Assembly (NCBI GenBank): GCA_023634235.1
Contig: JAMKCF010000019.1
Location: 2,480,001-2,544,000 of the forward strand
Length of the DNA: 64,000 bases
Reading direction: 5' to 3'
Origin: Pisaster brevispinus
Lineage: Eukaryota; Echinodermata; Asteroidea; Forcipulatida; Asteriidae
Below, piece after piece: positions 52,901-62,420 of the stretch. The position numbers were made by a program, and so were the translations under genes. The notes beneath the pieces are model-generated. The model had not been told where the DNA came from. It saw only the letters and a program-made list of their open reading frames with translations, and ran no database searches. Within the stretch, counting starts at the first letter, position 1, and every line of letters begins with the position of its first letter.

Positions 52901-54103
52901 TGCACTAAAATTCCCTGGAGACGTGTAAAGTTAAAAGAGAACGCCTTGCCTTTTTGCCCGCTAGTCGCGGCAGCCTCGAGGTATAATAGAAATGGGGAGA
53001 ACCGTAGGTGCAAATCTGTTAATTGGGACCTATTTGCCCAAGTGTATACTGTTTAGCTTATCATGAAGTTTGGAGATGGAAAGAAATCGCTTGCTGTGTA
53101 GTGCTTGAAGCGTATAAAAACTATCCTGTCTAATTCACACCTATGTTGCGGGGAAGTTCCTTTGAGTTTTATGAGGTGGGCGAATCAAGACGCGGTTTAC
53201 TCTTCTGAGGGTAGATTACGGCTATCACCAACACTTCTTAAGTACTTGGCTATTATTGTTCTATTGCTGGGTAATCTACAGTTAAGCCCAGCACGGTACC
53301 TTTGTGGCCGTGTGCCGCTAATTGCTCGGCCAAAAGGAAGAGAACAAAGTCTGGTAAACAAGCCCAGGTCTGAGGGTGAACTGACAGGGGTTCGCCCCTC
53401 TCTCGTGGCTCTATATTTCAAGACCAATAAACCCATCCAATTGCTGTTTCTTTGTTGTAGGGGGGAACACAGTTCGGTCCACGAGGGACCTCAGCCTGCG
53501 TTTTCTGTCTTGGCAGCTTGTTTTGACTTGAAGCAACAACTCAACGAATTTCTCAGTTCCAAGCTGGCAATGCTTACGTTTAACGTAGCTTTTCTCTGTA
53601 CAAAGAACAAAGTGTACGCAAATGCGAGCATGGTCGGCGTGAAACTAAACTCAAATCTTCAACACGAGATCTTACCATGAAGTGGTGTGTTCATAGCAAG
53701 GACATGTATGAAATACATTCATTTTCCACCATATTTTCCTTCTGATTGGGTAAACCCATAATAAACACCTTTTTAATTGTTTGATTGACCATACTACTGT
53801 TGAACATTGTTAGCTATAGCGTTGCATACAAAGTGACATTTCTGTTTTCATAATTTATTTTAAATAACATATTTACATGTTTTGTTTGTAAAACAGTCGG
53901 TCTACCTATGTTATAATACTATCTCATTTTTACCAAGTCAAAAGTGTGTATCATGAATTGAAGAAACGTCATTTTACCAATGCTTGTGTTTAACTTGGAT
54001 GTCTGGTGTAACACAACACTACCCTCATATTTATCTTTTTACACACTGTCCCAAAATACCCAAATGGCTTGTTTCTGAACTAAAGTTGTCGTACGGATTG
54101 GGC

Positions 54104-54178
54104 CAATATTTGATTTGAAGACATAAATATTTGATTTGAAATTCGGCATATTTGATTTCAGATAAGACATATTTTATA
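54104..54178. repeat. Short tandem repeat, three copies of ATATTTGATTTGAA type
   Basis: Three imperfect copies spaced roughly 21-26 bp apart. Confidence 0.7.
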
Positions 54179-54808
54179 CCTGTCATAACTTACAGCATGT
54201 GATGTCTGCAGAGTGTAATGTCTCGCACGGTACACAGTCCGTTGAATTTGTTTTCTTTTCCTTTTTTTTTTCTTTTTACTAAATCAATGTGGTCTCTCCT
54301 TTCAATCAGTGCAAATAACACTCGTTGTGTGTACATTTAATATTTGGGAATGTAATCACCAACAAATTATATGGGGACGCGGGAGCTCCTTAAACGTTGC
54401 CTCGGGCCGTACACCAATCTTTCATTGCCGGAGCCAGGGTATACGGCAGTAACCCAGAGGCAAAGGAAAGGCCGGGGAGTGTATGGTCATAGACCACGGC
54501 CTATGAGGGTTCTCAATCGCTCACTCAAGAGCGCAATCACAGGGCATTTGGTCCACGTCAACTCGCGGCAGAGTGCGGTGCGAGGAAAGCAAAATATAAG
54601 AAGAAACACATCGCGTCTATTGTATTTCAGTCTGCCTGGGAAGACTATACTGCCACGCTCGGATGTAATTTCCGAGCCTTAAAACCAAGAAACCCCCAAA
54701 CGATGATGTTTCACTGTGTTAAACCAAACCTTAATCCCGATTATAATTGTTCCAAGTACGGGGAGGTTTTCTCCCAAACCCCGTGGAGGAGGGAGCGACG
54801 GAGAAGTG

Positions 54809-54816
54809 GAGAGAGG

Positions 54817-54843
<27 letters not shown>
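54809..54843. repeat. GA dinucleotide microsatellite
   Basis: Purine-only run, mostly GA, on the plus strand next to a GC-richer island. Confidence 0.92.
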
Positions 54844-54847
<4 letters not shown>

Positions 54848-57800
54848 AATGAAAAATAGGAGATATTGTTTCCCTAACCCTTGCCCGGCTTGATACGCCA
54901 TGGTGTTGACCTAACCGTTGAAAGGGCCAACCTCTAAGTTGTGCCTGACCCACCTCGCTGACACACGACACCTTCCCGCCATTACTTGTGAATGGGAAAT
55001 ACGCTAATATGCAGTCCCGACTATACGCACGGCAAACTCGTCAAGCCAGCAGGGGCCCCACACTAATGCACTTGGATTCGCTCTTCCGAAACCCGCGCAC
55101 GCTCTAAAAGCCTTTGCTGGGGAATCGAAATTCGCACGATAATAAGTAACCGGGTGTTATTTCTCAAATTAATAGCTTCTCGGATGTCTGATCGTCATAT
55201 GGATGTGTTTTCATGCACATATTTTTCTGGGATGGAAATATACTGTGTTGTTGTCATAAGATTGTTACACCTTTTTTTTTCCTTTAGGGATTTTTTTTGG
55301 TGTTCCTTTATTAAATGCATTTCTCCCATCTGAATTTTGCTCTTCCTTTCAACTCTATCTTATATGTGTTTTGCTTTTTGTATTTGGAATAAAACCTGTT
55401 GTACTCATGTGTGAAACAATAAACGCCTATTTTGGATTCGATCGTTTCTCACAGGAACAGCCAAATCTAAAGTGGCATCTAAATTAAGCTCCCGTCCTTT
55501 TTCATTGTCTTTACTCTCCACATTTCAAGTGAAATTATCCGATTCAAAACAATGATTTCATTGGGTTTGTTTTTTGTTTGTTGCTTATTTTGTTTCCAAC
55601 GAAATTGAATCAGACAGGTGAAGTTGTAACAGGTGACGTTGTAACAGGTGACTTGGTGCAAGCAGTGGTTTAAGTTGTCCATTTTGTTTCTCCAAATAAA
55701 CCTGTAATTTTTGTGAAACCAACAGTCCTCGCAAATGCATGCTAGTCCGGTAACAAATTCCCCTTTAGTAAAATGTATGGGACTAATAATGCTTTAGCGA
55801 TTTCTGGTCACTCATTTAAGTGAAGTGTTACACCAAGCGATATACATGTACCTCCCTATGCGGTTGCAAGATGGGAGTAAAAATGAATTTATACATATTT
55901 TTCGAGTTAAAATTCACCTTTTTTCCTCTCTCATGTAACATAATTTTGTGCAGGCCTGTGCCTATTTATGACTTCCAAAATAACGACCTTGCATTGTTAT
56001 CCGATTTATGGTAAGTAGTGGTCGTGAGATTTTCTTGTAATTTTTTTATATATATTTTTTTTCCTCTCTTAAAAAACCACGGAGTTACTTTATCGCAAAT
56101 GGGTCCAAAGATCGAGTTGGAGAGGTCTAAAACACTGTATCGACGATACCTGCAAAGCTTGACAAATCTCCGGGTACAAGGTCCGTCCGTGATCCGCTAT
56201 CACCCGGACCGCTGGATTATACTGCCTTGCTATTCACCTACCCTCCCCCACTAAACAACACAATGGATGACTTATTAATATTAGGGTTCGACCGACCCAT
56301 GGACCTTACCACCTTTATCATCCGTTAAGAAATTCTTACCAATAGAAGAGGAAAAAAATAATGTAAAAAAATAACCGTTGTGATTCATGCTCCATGCTCG
56401 TGAAATGGCTACGCCATTTTGACAACGACTGTATCTAAAATGCTGTACATGATGGCCGTGCTGGCGAGCTTGTACACTGCCGACAAGGCTGATTACGAAT
56501 TCTTGTCGCATTCACCCAGTAGGAAAAGAACCAAACAGCGCCGCAATCGCAACGATCCCTGCTTTACTTGGGGAAAAAATCAGGTGCAACTTAAAAGGCT
56601 ATTAAAGGAAGAAGAAAAAAAAAAGATTGAATAATGCCCTTGAAAATGCCGTGCAGTAGGGCCTAAATCCACAAGAAAGAAAACATTCGCGGCAAGTTTG
56701 TCTTGATTTGTTATTACAACTCATTTGGTCGTGTTGTGTCTCTTCACAATTTGATGCGTTCTTGTTCAGAAAAAGGAAATTATACTTGGAATGTGTGGAT
56801 TGAACTTTGTGCTATCACTTCAAATTGCTTACTTTTTGAATCAGTTTTATACACTGGCGTGGTATAAATTCAAACAGCGAGTCTCCATTAGTAGTGTATG
56901 TTTTTGTAGTGCCACAAATTGTTTAAATTTTGTTTATGAAGAATCACTTTTATCTTATTGAAGTAGATGATATTGAATTGTAATCATACCAGTGATCAGT
57001 CACGAATGTCTCTCTCTTGAAGTGATCGTGGTTCACGAATCTTATTACTCTCGTGATTCCTGAAGCTTAACACTAGTTTACCCTCACACAAGCACGGGGC
57101 AAATCGACAAGTAATTGTGACTTCAATAGCATGTGATGTTGGCTGTCCTCTACCTCCCCGGGCGGGGAAGGGACAGGCGCTGAACCTTATCGGGTTGAGA
57201 GATCCTGAAAACCCGCTAGCTTTTCCTCATCGACCCGGGGCTTCTTGGTCGATCTCGGAGAGATATTCCTTTCAATTTTACTTCAGGGCACAAACCATCA
57301 TCTCAAAAACTTGTCCAAAAGCTGGGATACTAGAGGTAGAGCCTGTTGCAGCTAGCCTGTTGCTGCTAGCCTTTATATATTGAATAAATTTAAGCTTTTC
57401 ATTTAGTCAGAGTTGCTACGATGTAATATACATTTAGACGACTATGTCAGGCGTATTTTTTTAATGACTGTATGAACCCCACACTCGTAATATGGCTAGT
57501 CCCTGTTGTTCTTTATCAGAAAGTCTGAATTTGTGTCTGAAAAAGACGTTCTGAATGGAAAACAATATTTATATGTTTGATTTTGAAACTGAGCTGGATT
57601 GATGCACAATTCATTCTGGCTGACTGCAAGCGATTTGTCATGAGAAAAATATATTGGAAAATAAACATTTACAATTTCACTCTATACAAACATATACATT
57701 ATTCTAAACCGAAAAGCGAAAGAAAACAACATTTCTTCTCTTATTTTGACACAGAATTAGGAAATCTTGAGAAAAGCTTAGCCTTTTTTGGTTTATCCGT

Positions 57801-58724
57801 GGATCAACAATTGTTTTTGGGAGGGTGATTTTGAAAGGCCCATAGGTTGTGTTTTGTAACAACTAAGCTTTCTGTGATTCTCTTATACTGGACTTATTAC
57901 ATTTAGATCTGTGGATGTTTACACTCTGGAAGTTTTCCCACTGCTAACCTATGGCATATTTGTGTCTTCATTTAACGGTGTTTTGGGGAGCGTGCAGTAT
58001 TTGTCAAGACGGGTGCTTGTTTGTATATAAATTGGATATCACATACCACCAACTTGTGAACAGATATTTTGTGTTGAGTGAGCATCAGGCCGTAGGCAAT
58101 GGCGACCCCCTACCCGCTAATATGAACGTGTATTCGATACGCACAATAGACCAGCACAAGGTGTGAAAATCTATTAGACTGGCGATGTTTCTGACAAGCT
58201 ACGGTGGTTTCATTATCAAGCCACTTTTCTATACAGCCCAAGACCAAAAGATACTCTTTTCACAAAAATGGGGCGAATACACTTTTGTGTAGAGGAAACA
58301 AACGTTGACCAAAGGCGAGAACCAACTTCCATTAAATCGTACGATTTGAAGAACAGTTGAATCATTTTTGCGAGGGAAAGTGTGAAATTCGTCTTCCTCC
58401 ACCACTATCTCAGGATGACAGTTTTCTGAGGTAAAATTCCAAACTTTACTGAGAGAGAAAGAGTTTGCTACAGTTAGGAACTATACTTTTAAAAATAATA
58501 AAAAAATCTATTTGCAATTTAGGAAATTAAATGTGTTATAATGCCCCTTAGTACTTCGTCTGTGGTAATAATTTACAAGTACGTGTACTTGGTGATTTCT
58601 GGCTTCTCTAAATAGAAAAACCAACCGTTCCAACTAATTCAGAGAAAGAAAACAGTAATACATGTAAAAGGAAATTGCAGTCGTAACAATAAACAAAATA
58701 CGATACAGCATTGAGTTGCACAAC

Positions 58725-60733
58725 AAAAGTTCACTTTGGAAACGAATTTATTCAGCGAACAGAAATTATAAGATCTCTCTTAAAGAACATATATTTCTTG
58801 TAAAATATGAAGTAGATTTAGAGAGAGGAGAAGAAGGGAAAAAACGATGGAAATGCAATCTCATTCAGTTTCTTTTTAAGTTTATACAATAAACACTGTG
58901 TACAAAATATGATCCCATAAAAATTGATACATTATACAGTCTTTTTAGTGGATTTGTCTCGGCCCTTGGAAAATCCCATTTAGAGTGCCCCAGGCTGCTG
59001 ATGACGCAAAGCAAACTCACATGGTAAACTTTGCCCGGCGTTTTTTTTTCTTTTTCTTTCTTTCTTCAAATTTAAACAGCCATATCAAAGACGACAGTTT
59101 GTGAGTGAGTGTTTTTTCTACCTGTGTAGTCTTTCTGGTTGGAAACACAAACACTGACGGTCCTGAACTCGGACCTTTTTCCCCCCATTGAGATTGAGTT
59201 CACTGTTACAAGCTAAACAAAGTGAATAGCGATAGAGTGAAGAATTTTACAAAACGGTATTTCCAAAAAGATCTAGGGCCTAGCACTAAGAATAGAACAA
59301 ACATCATTTAAATGTTTCTGTTTCCATATCACCATTTATCATCATTATTAGAATTTGTTTTTACAAGTGATTATCACAAACTGATCATTTTGGCACGTCA
59401 ATCACTGAACTCGTTCCATCAACAAATAAAAAAAGTTTAAAGAATACTACATAATGATATTAATAATAAACGCCATAACGCACATGTGGTTTCAACCCAT
59501 TTTGTAGCCCCCCCCCCCTTTTTTTTGAAACAAACATCTCAAAAATTCAATCTGATAGACAATGGCAGCATTACACACTAAACATCAGGTTTGAAAAATG
59601 TTACATTATGAAGTGGAATCACAATTTTCAGCCAAGAGATAAGTTCAAGATGATCAGTTCTCGTTGGATGTTCGTAGCAACTCAGCTCAATAAAAGCATA
59701 AAAGAAGTGTATTGTTTTGGCAAAAAAAAAGAAACAAGAGAAATCAGTGATAAAACTGTGATTTACAGTTTTCTAAATATCTAAATACAGTGTATTGAGA
59801 CAATAATTAGTTGTCATTGCAGCAATGTAAATGGGTATCTAGTTGTTGCTTTTGTTTCTGTTTGATAGGACTGGATTGTGTCTTCTCTCGTTTCGTTCAC
59901 CATTTATCAAACGTTTTAGTTTGAGTTTGCATCAAATGGAAATACATAATTAAAATGCATAATTTTGGAAAAAAACCCATCTTGATTGAATAGGGTGAGG
60001 AACCGTTTTTTCTATCTTTGGATTTATAGGCTCGATATCAATAGCTTTGGTTTAAAAAACCCACAAATTAAATTTAGTCCAAAGTATGACAATGTAACTG
60101 AATAAGGAAATCTTTGGCGTTTTCAGCTGTCGTAATTGCAACAAACTTTGGAACATCCTTTTTCATGATCATTGCAAACGAATAATCCTGAAAAATACAT
60201 TTAACAATAACAATAAAGGTGGCAAAAAAGTCATATCATATAAACCACTGGTGGCTTTGGTTGTTTAAAGAAAAAATAGGTTGTCAATTCATATTAATCA
60301 ATGGTCTTTTGATTTGTATACTAACTCTATCTAAAATATATTGACAAAACTCTATCCACTAGTAGAACAATATCAAATAAATAAATATCAACAAATCATA
60401 TCTACCTAGAGTAAACTTTGCACACATTGGATCTGCACGTAATGTGTACGCACCGATTTTGACTATTGAATTTGGATCGTTCTGATTGTTCACAATTTCA
60501 AAATCACAATTCATTTACATCATTTTCCATAGCATTCGTAAATCAAAAGTTACTGAAATAAAGTCACATTGGTCGTGAATGTCCATCACAGCATCTTCGC
60601 AATAATACATTTAAACAAATCTCAAATCTGTGGGTTTGGTTTCCTGTCGTCTGGTGAGAAAAGACAGAATTAGGATTGATTTGAACGTACCAGTTTGTTC
60701 TGTTTAGGGTTGCACTGTTGTTGTTATTGTTGT
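58725..60733 (-). other. Probable foxA 3' untranslated region
   Basis: This is AT-rich, stop-rich sequence directly after the foxA stop codon, with no reading frame of note. Scanning downstream of the stop, the first canonical AATAAA on the minus strand is at 58747-58752, which would give a 3' UTR of about 2.0 kb. A plus-strand run of 10 C followed by T (about 59509-59525) is purine-rich in the transcript. The extent is inferred from the poly(A) signal only; a non-canonical earlier signal is possible. Confidence 0.45.
58747..58752 (-). terminator. Candidate foxA polyadenylation signal AATAAA
   Basis: TTTATT on the plus strand reads AATAAA on the foxA strand. It is the first exact hexamer after the stop codon. 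About 20-35 nt further downstream on the minus strand there is a U/GU-rich stretch (TTTTGTTGTGC), as expected for a cleavage region. Confidence 0.45.
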
Positions 60734-62116
60734 TTACATGTTGTGGTTCGCTGTGGCGAGCTGGCTGTAGGTTGCCTCACCGCTAGTTGCGGGTATCGTG
60801 TAGTCCATAGATGGTTTGGCCATTGGGCTTGTCATACTCGGCATTGAGTTATACGGTGCATAGGCCATAGCCTCGTAGCCCTTCATGTCCAATTTGTGTT
60901 CCGATGAAATGATGCTGTTTATGGAGAAGGGATGGGTGAAGGAGGGGTGCTGGCCCCCTGGTCCAAACATAGCAGCTGGATAGGTACCTGGCATGGCCGT
61001 CATGGAGGTCATGGATGCAGCTGGATGGGCTATGGGGCGGGTTGGGATACCGGCACTGGCTAGACTAGCTGGTGGTGGCGAGAGGGATGGAGGCTCCATC
61101 TTCTGCATGTCATGGTGGTGATGATGGTGATGTTGCTGCTGGTGATGCTGTTGCTCGTGGTGATGTTGATGTTGGGGCGGTGATGCCATCTGGTGGTGAG
61201 ATTGCAGGGTGGTGTGCGACACATCGGTAGCTTCGTTGCTGACCGGCGTGGAGGCGTTTGAGACGTTTACCCCGTCGCCGTGCCCGTTCTCGGCGTGTTC
61301 GTTGCCGTCATCGTCGTCCGGTCTGCCCATATCCTTCTGCTCTTTCCTCAGCGTCTCCCGCTTGGGACACTTGAATCGCTTCTGCCGCCGGAGATAACAG
61401 CCGTTCTCGAACATGTTCCCGGCGTCCGGGTGCAGTGTCCAGAAGCTTCCCTTCCCAGGACGGTCTGGTGTTCTGGGCACTTTGACGAAACAATCGTTGA
61501 AGGACAGGCTATGGCGGATAGAGTTCTGCCATCGCTGTTGATTCTGACGGTAGAATGGGAAAAGGTCCATGATAAACTGATAGATGTCGCTGAGGGTGAC
61601 CATTTTTTGGGGTGACTGTTGGATGCCCATGGTTATGAGGGAGATGTACGAGTAAGGCGGCTTGGCGTGAGTGTAAGACCGCCGGTAGGTTTTCTCGGCC
61701 CGGACGCGATTGAGGGTATCTGCCTGTGCCTGTGCCTGGGCGGCGAGCCTCATACTCATCGCCGCTGAGTTGTTCATAGTGTTCATACTGTTCATGGAAC
61801 CCATACCGTTCATTCCGTTGAAGGTAGACATACCTGCAGCCGTCATGGAGTTCATACCGTTCATGGAGTTCATGTTGGTCGGCATGCTCCCCATCCCGTT
61901 CATGCTCATGGTAGACATTGTCGACATAGACCCCATGCCGCCGGCCGTCATACCGTTGGTGTAGGAGTTCATCTGATGCCCCATGGTGTTCATCGAACTC
62001 ATTGAACTCATGGTGCTCATAGCACCCATAGCTCCCATGGAATTCATGTTCTGGAGCGTTGGAGAGGAGGCTGGATGGTAGGCCGACTTGGGTGAAATCA
62101 TGGCGCTGTTTGCCAT
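60734..62116 (-). CDS. foxA: FoxA/HNF3 forkhead transcription factor, single exon
   Basis: Nuclear pioneer transcription factor of the FoxA class, which specifies endoderm, gut and axial tissue in animals. The 460-residue frame runs from ATG to TAA without an intron. Seen in order: a Met/Ser/Asn/Gly-rich N-terminus (about 21-122) including MNSMTAAG, which vertebrate FoxA proteins share; a basic lead-in YRRSYTH; the forkhead domain, about 151-250 ([10 protein letters not shown] to RRQKRFKC), with recognition helix [19 protein letters not shown] at 192-210; an acidic stretch near 267-270; a His/Gln-rich tract (about 307-335); and the C-terminal box [10 protein letters not shown] at 395-404 (Groucho/TLE-binding type) followed by [17 protein letters not shown]. 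Start choice: an in-frame TGA lies three codons upstream, so codon 1 is the first Met; Met6 is an alternative. The length is normal for the family. Oddities: Gly164 replaces the usual Ala in LITMAIQQS, and Met recurs every third residue in the N-terminus. FoxA identity is near certain. Confidence 0.97.
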   Translation of the reverse strand: MANSAMISPKSAYHPASSPTLQNMNSMGAMGAMSTMSSMSSMNTMGHQMNSYTNGMTAGGMGSMSTMSTMSMNGMGSMPTNMNSMNGMNSMTAAGMSTFNGMNGMGSMNSMNTMNNSAAMSMRLAAQAQAQADTLNRVRAEKTYRRSYTHAKPPYSYISLITMGIQQSPQKMVTLSDIYQFIMDLFPFYRQNQQRWQNSIRHSLSFNDCFVKVPRTPDRPGKGSFWTLHPDAGNMFENGCYLRRQKRFKCPKRETLRKEQKDMGRPDDDDGNEHAENGHGDGVNVSNASTPVSNEATDVSHTTLQSHHQMASPPQHQHHHEQQHHQQQHHHHHHHDMQKMEPPSLSPPPASLASAGIPTRPIAHPAASMTSMTAMPGTYPAAMFGPGGQHPSFTHPFSINSIISSEHKLDMKGYEAMAYAPYNSMPSMTSPMAKPSMDYTIPATSGEATYSQLATANHNM

Positions 62117-62231
62117 GGAATTCCCTCACAGACAGGGATGTCCTCACTACTCTTGTACAATGCACAGTATAGATCGGGGGATACTCCAAGTCCGTGAACG
62201 TACGAGTGTGCGTGTGTATTCAAACTGTCAT
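62117..62231 (-). other. Probable foxA 5' untranslated region
   Basis: This lies between the inferred start site, about 30 bp past the TATA-like box, and the foxA ATG. An in-frame TGA sits 9 nt before the ATG and supports the start codon. A minimal upstream frame, ATG ACA GTT TGA, occupies 62220-62231 and would be in the leader only if transcription begins above it. No intron signal was needed to explain the reading frame. The transcription start is inferred, not seen. Confidence 0.4.
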
Positions 62232-62254
62232 CCCTCGCCAATGCAGGGTTGAGG

Positions 62255-62263
62255 ATTTTATGC
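62255..62263 (-). promoter_or_regulatory. TATA-like box of foxA
   Basis: The minus strand reads GCATAAAAT, about 140 bp upstream of the foxA start codon. It is followed by a leader-length stretch and preceded by a forkhead site, a CACGCCC box and a CCAAT box on the same flank. Position and sequence suit a core promoter element. Confidence 0.45.
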
Positions 62264-62290
62264 GCGAGGCAGTTCGGCGAAGTGACCTAT

Positions 62291-62297
62291 GTAAATA
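62291..62297 (+). promoter_or_regulatory. Forkhead-type binding site in the foxA promoter
   Basis: GTAAATA matches the forkhead consensus RYMAAYA exactly and lies about 30 bp upstream of the TATA-like box. FoxA autorepression has been reported in sea urchin endoderm, so a direct feedback site is plausible. A 7-bp motif can occur by chance; its position is what makes it notable. Confidence 0.35.
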
Positions 62298-62311
62298 CGT
62301 ACAACGTAGGC

Positions 62312-62332
62312 TAATTAATAGGCCACGCCCCC
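62312..62332. promoter_or_regulatory. TAATTA homeodomain core and CACGCCC (KLF/Sp-like) box
   Basis: TAATTA lies at 62312-62317 and CCACGCCCCC at 62323-62332, 50-75 bp above the TATA-like box. CACGCCC boxes are typical proximal promoter elements bound by Sp/KLF proteins. Function is inferred from motif and position. Confidence 0.3.
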
Positions 62333-62380
62333 TGGTTGTGCACGGGCAAATCATCCAGTGCCTCCATTCGGCGCTGACAA

Positions 62381-62385
62381 ATTGG
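62381..62385 (-). promoter_or_regulatory. CCAAT box upstream of foxA
   Basis: ATTGG on the plus strand is CCAAT on the gene strand, about 120 bp upstream of the TATA-like box. The surrounding 62340-62445 is GC-richer than its flanks and also holds TTTATGG and TTTATTG, which resemble Caudal/Hox-type cores. Confidence 0.3.
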
Positions 62386-62420
62386 CCGACGGACCACCCA
62401 TTTATGGACGTTTTTATTGA

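Larger units (their letters stand above)
50000..58724. other. Gene-free stretch 3' of foxA with GC-richer islands
   Basis: No recognised gene. Islands occur at about 50450-50690, 52650-53000, 53150-53500, 54370-54690, 54860-55140 and 57115-57260. The longest unassigned open frame is 53105-53680 (plus, 191 codons), without a known domain. A TTTGATTTGAA unit is repeated three times at 54104-54178. The ATT run near 51210-51230 precedes a splice-acceptor-like TTCTTCTTTTTAAG (to 51254). Confidence 0.5.

Noticed and set aside
61209..61964. Plus-strand open frames opposite foxA (62, 111 and 84 codons)
   Set aside because: They are antisense shadows of a clearly coding region.
61509..62189. A 226-codon open frame overlapping the foxA N-terminus in another frame on the same strand
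   Set aside because: It opens with TTG, not ATG, and has no Met until close to its end. The openness follows from the repeated ATG-rich codons of foxA and the high GC of the gene. No sign of translation.
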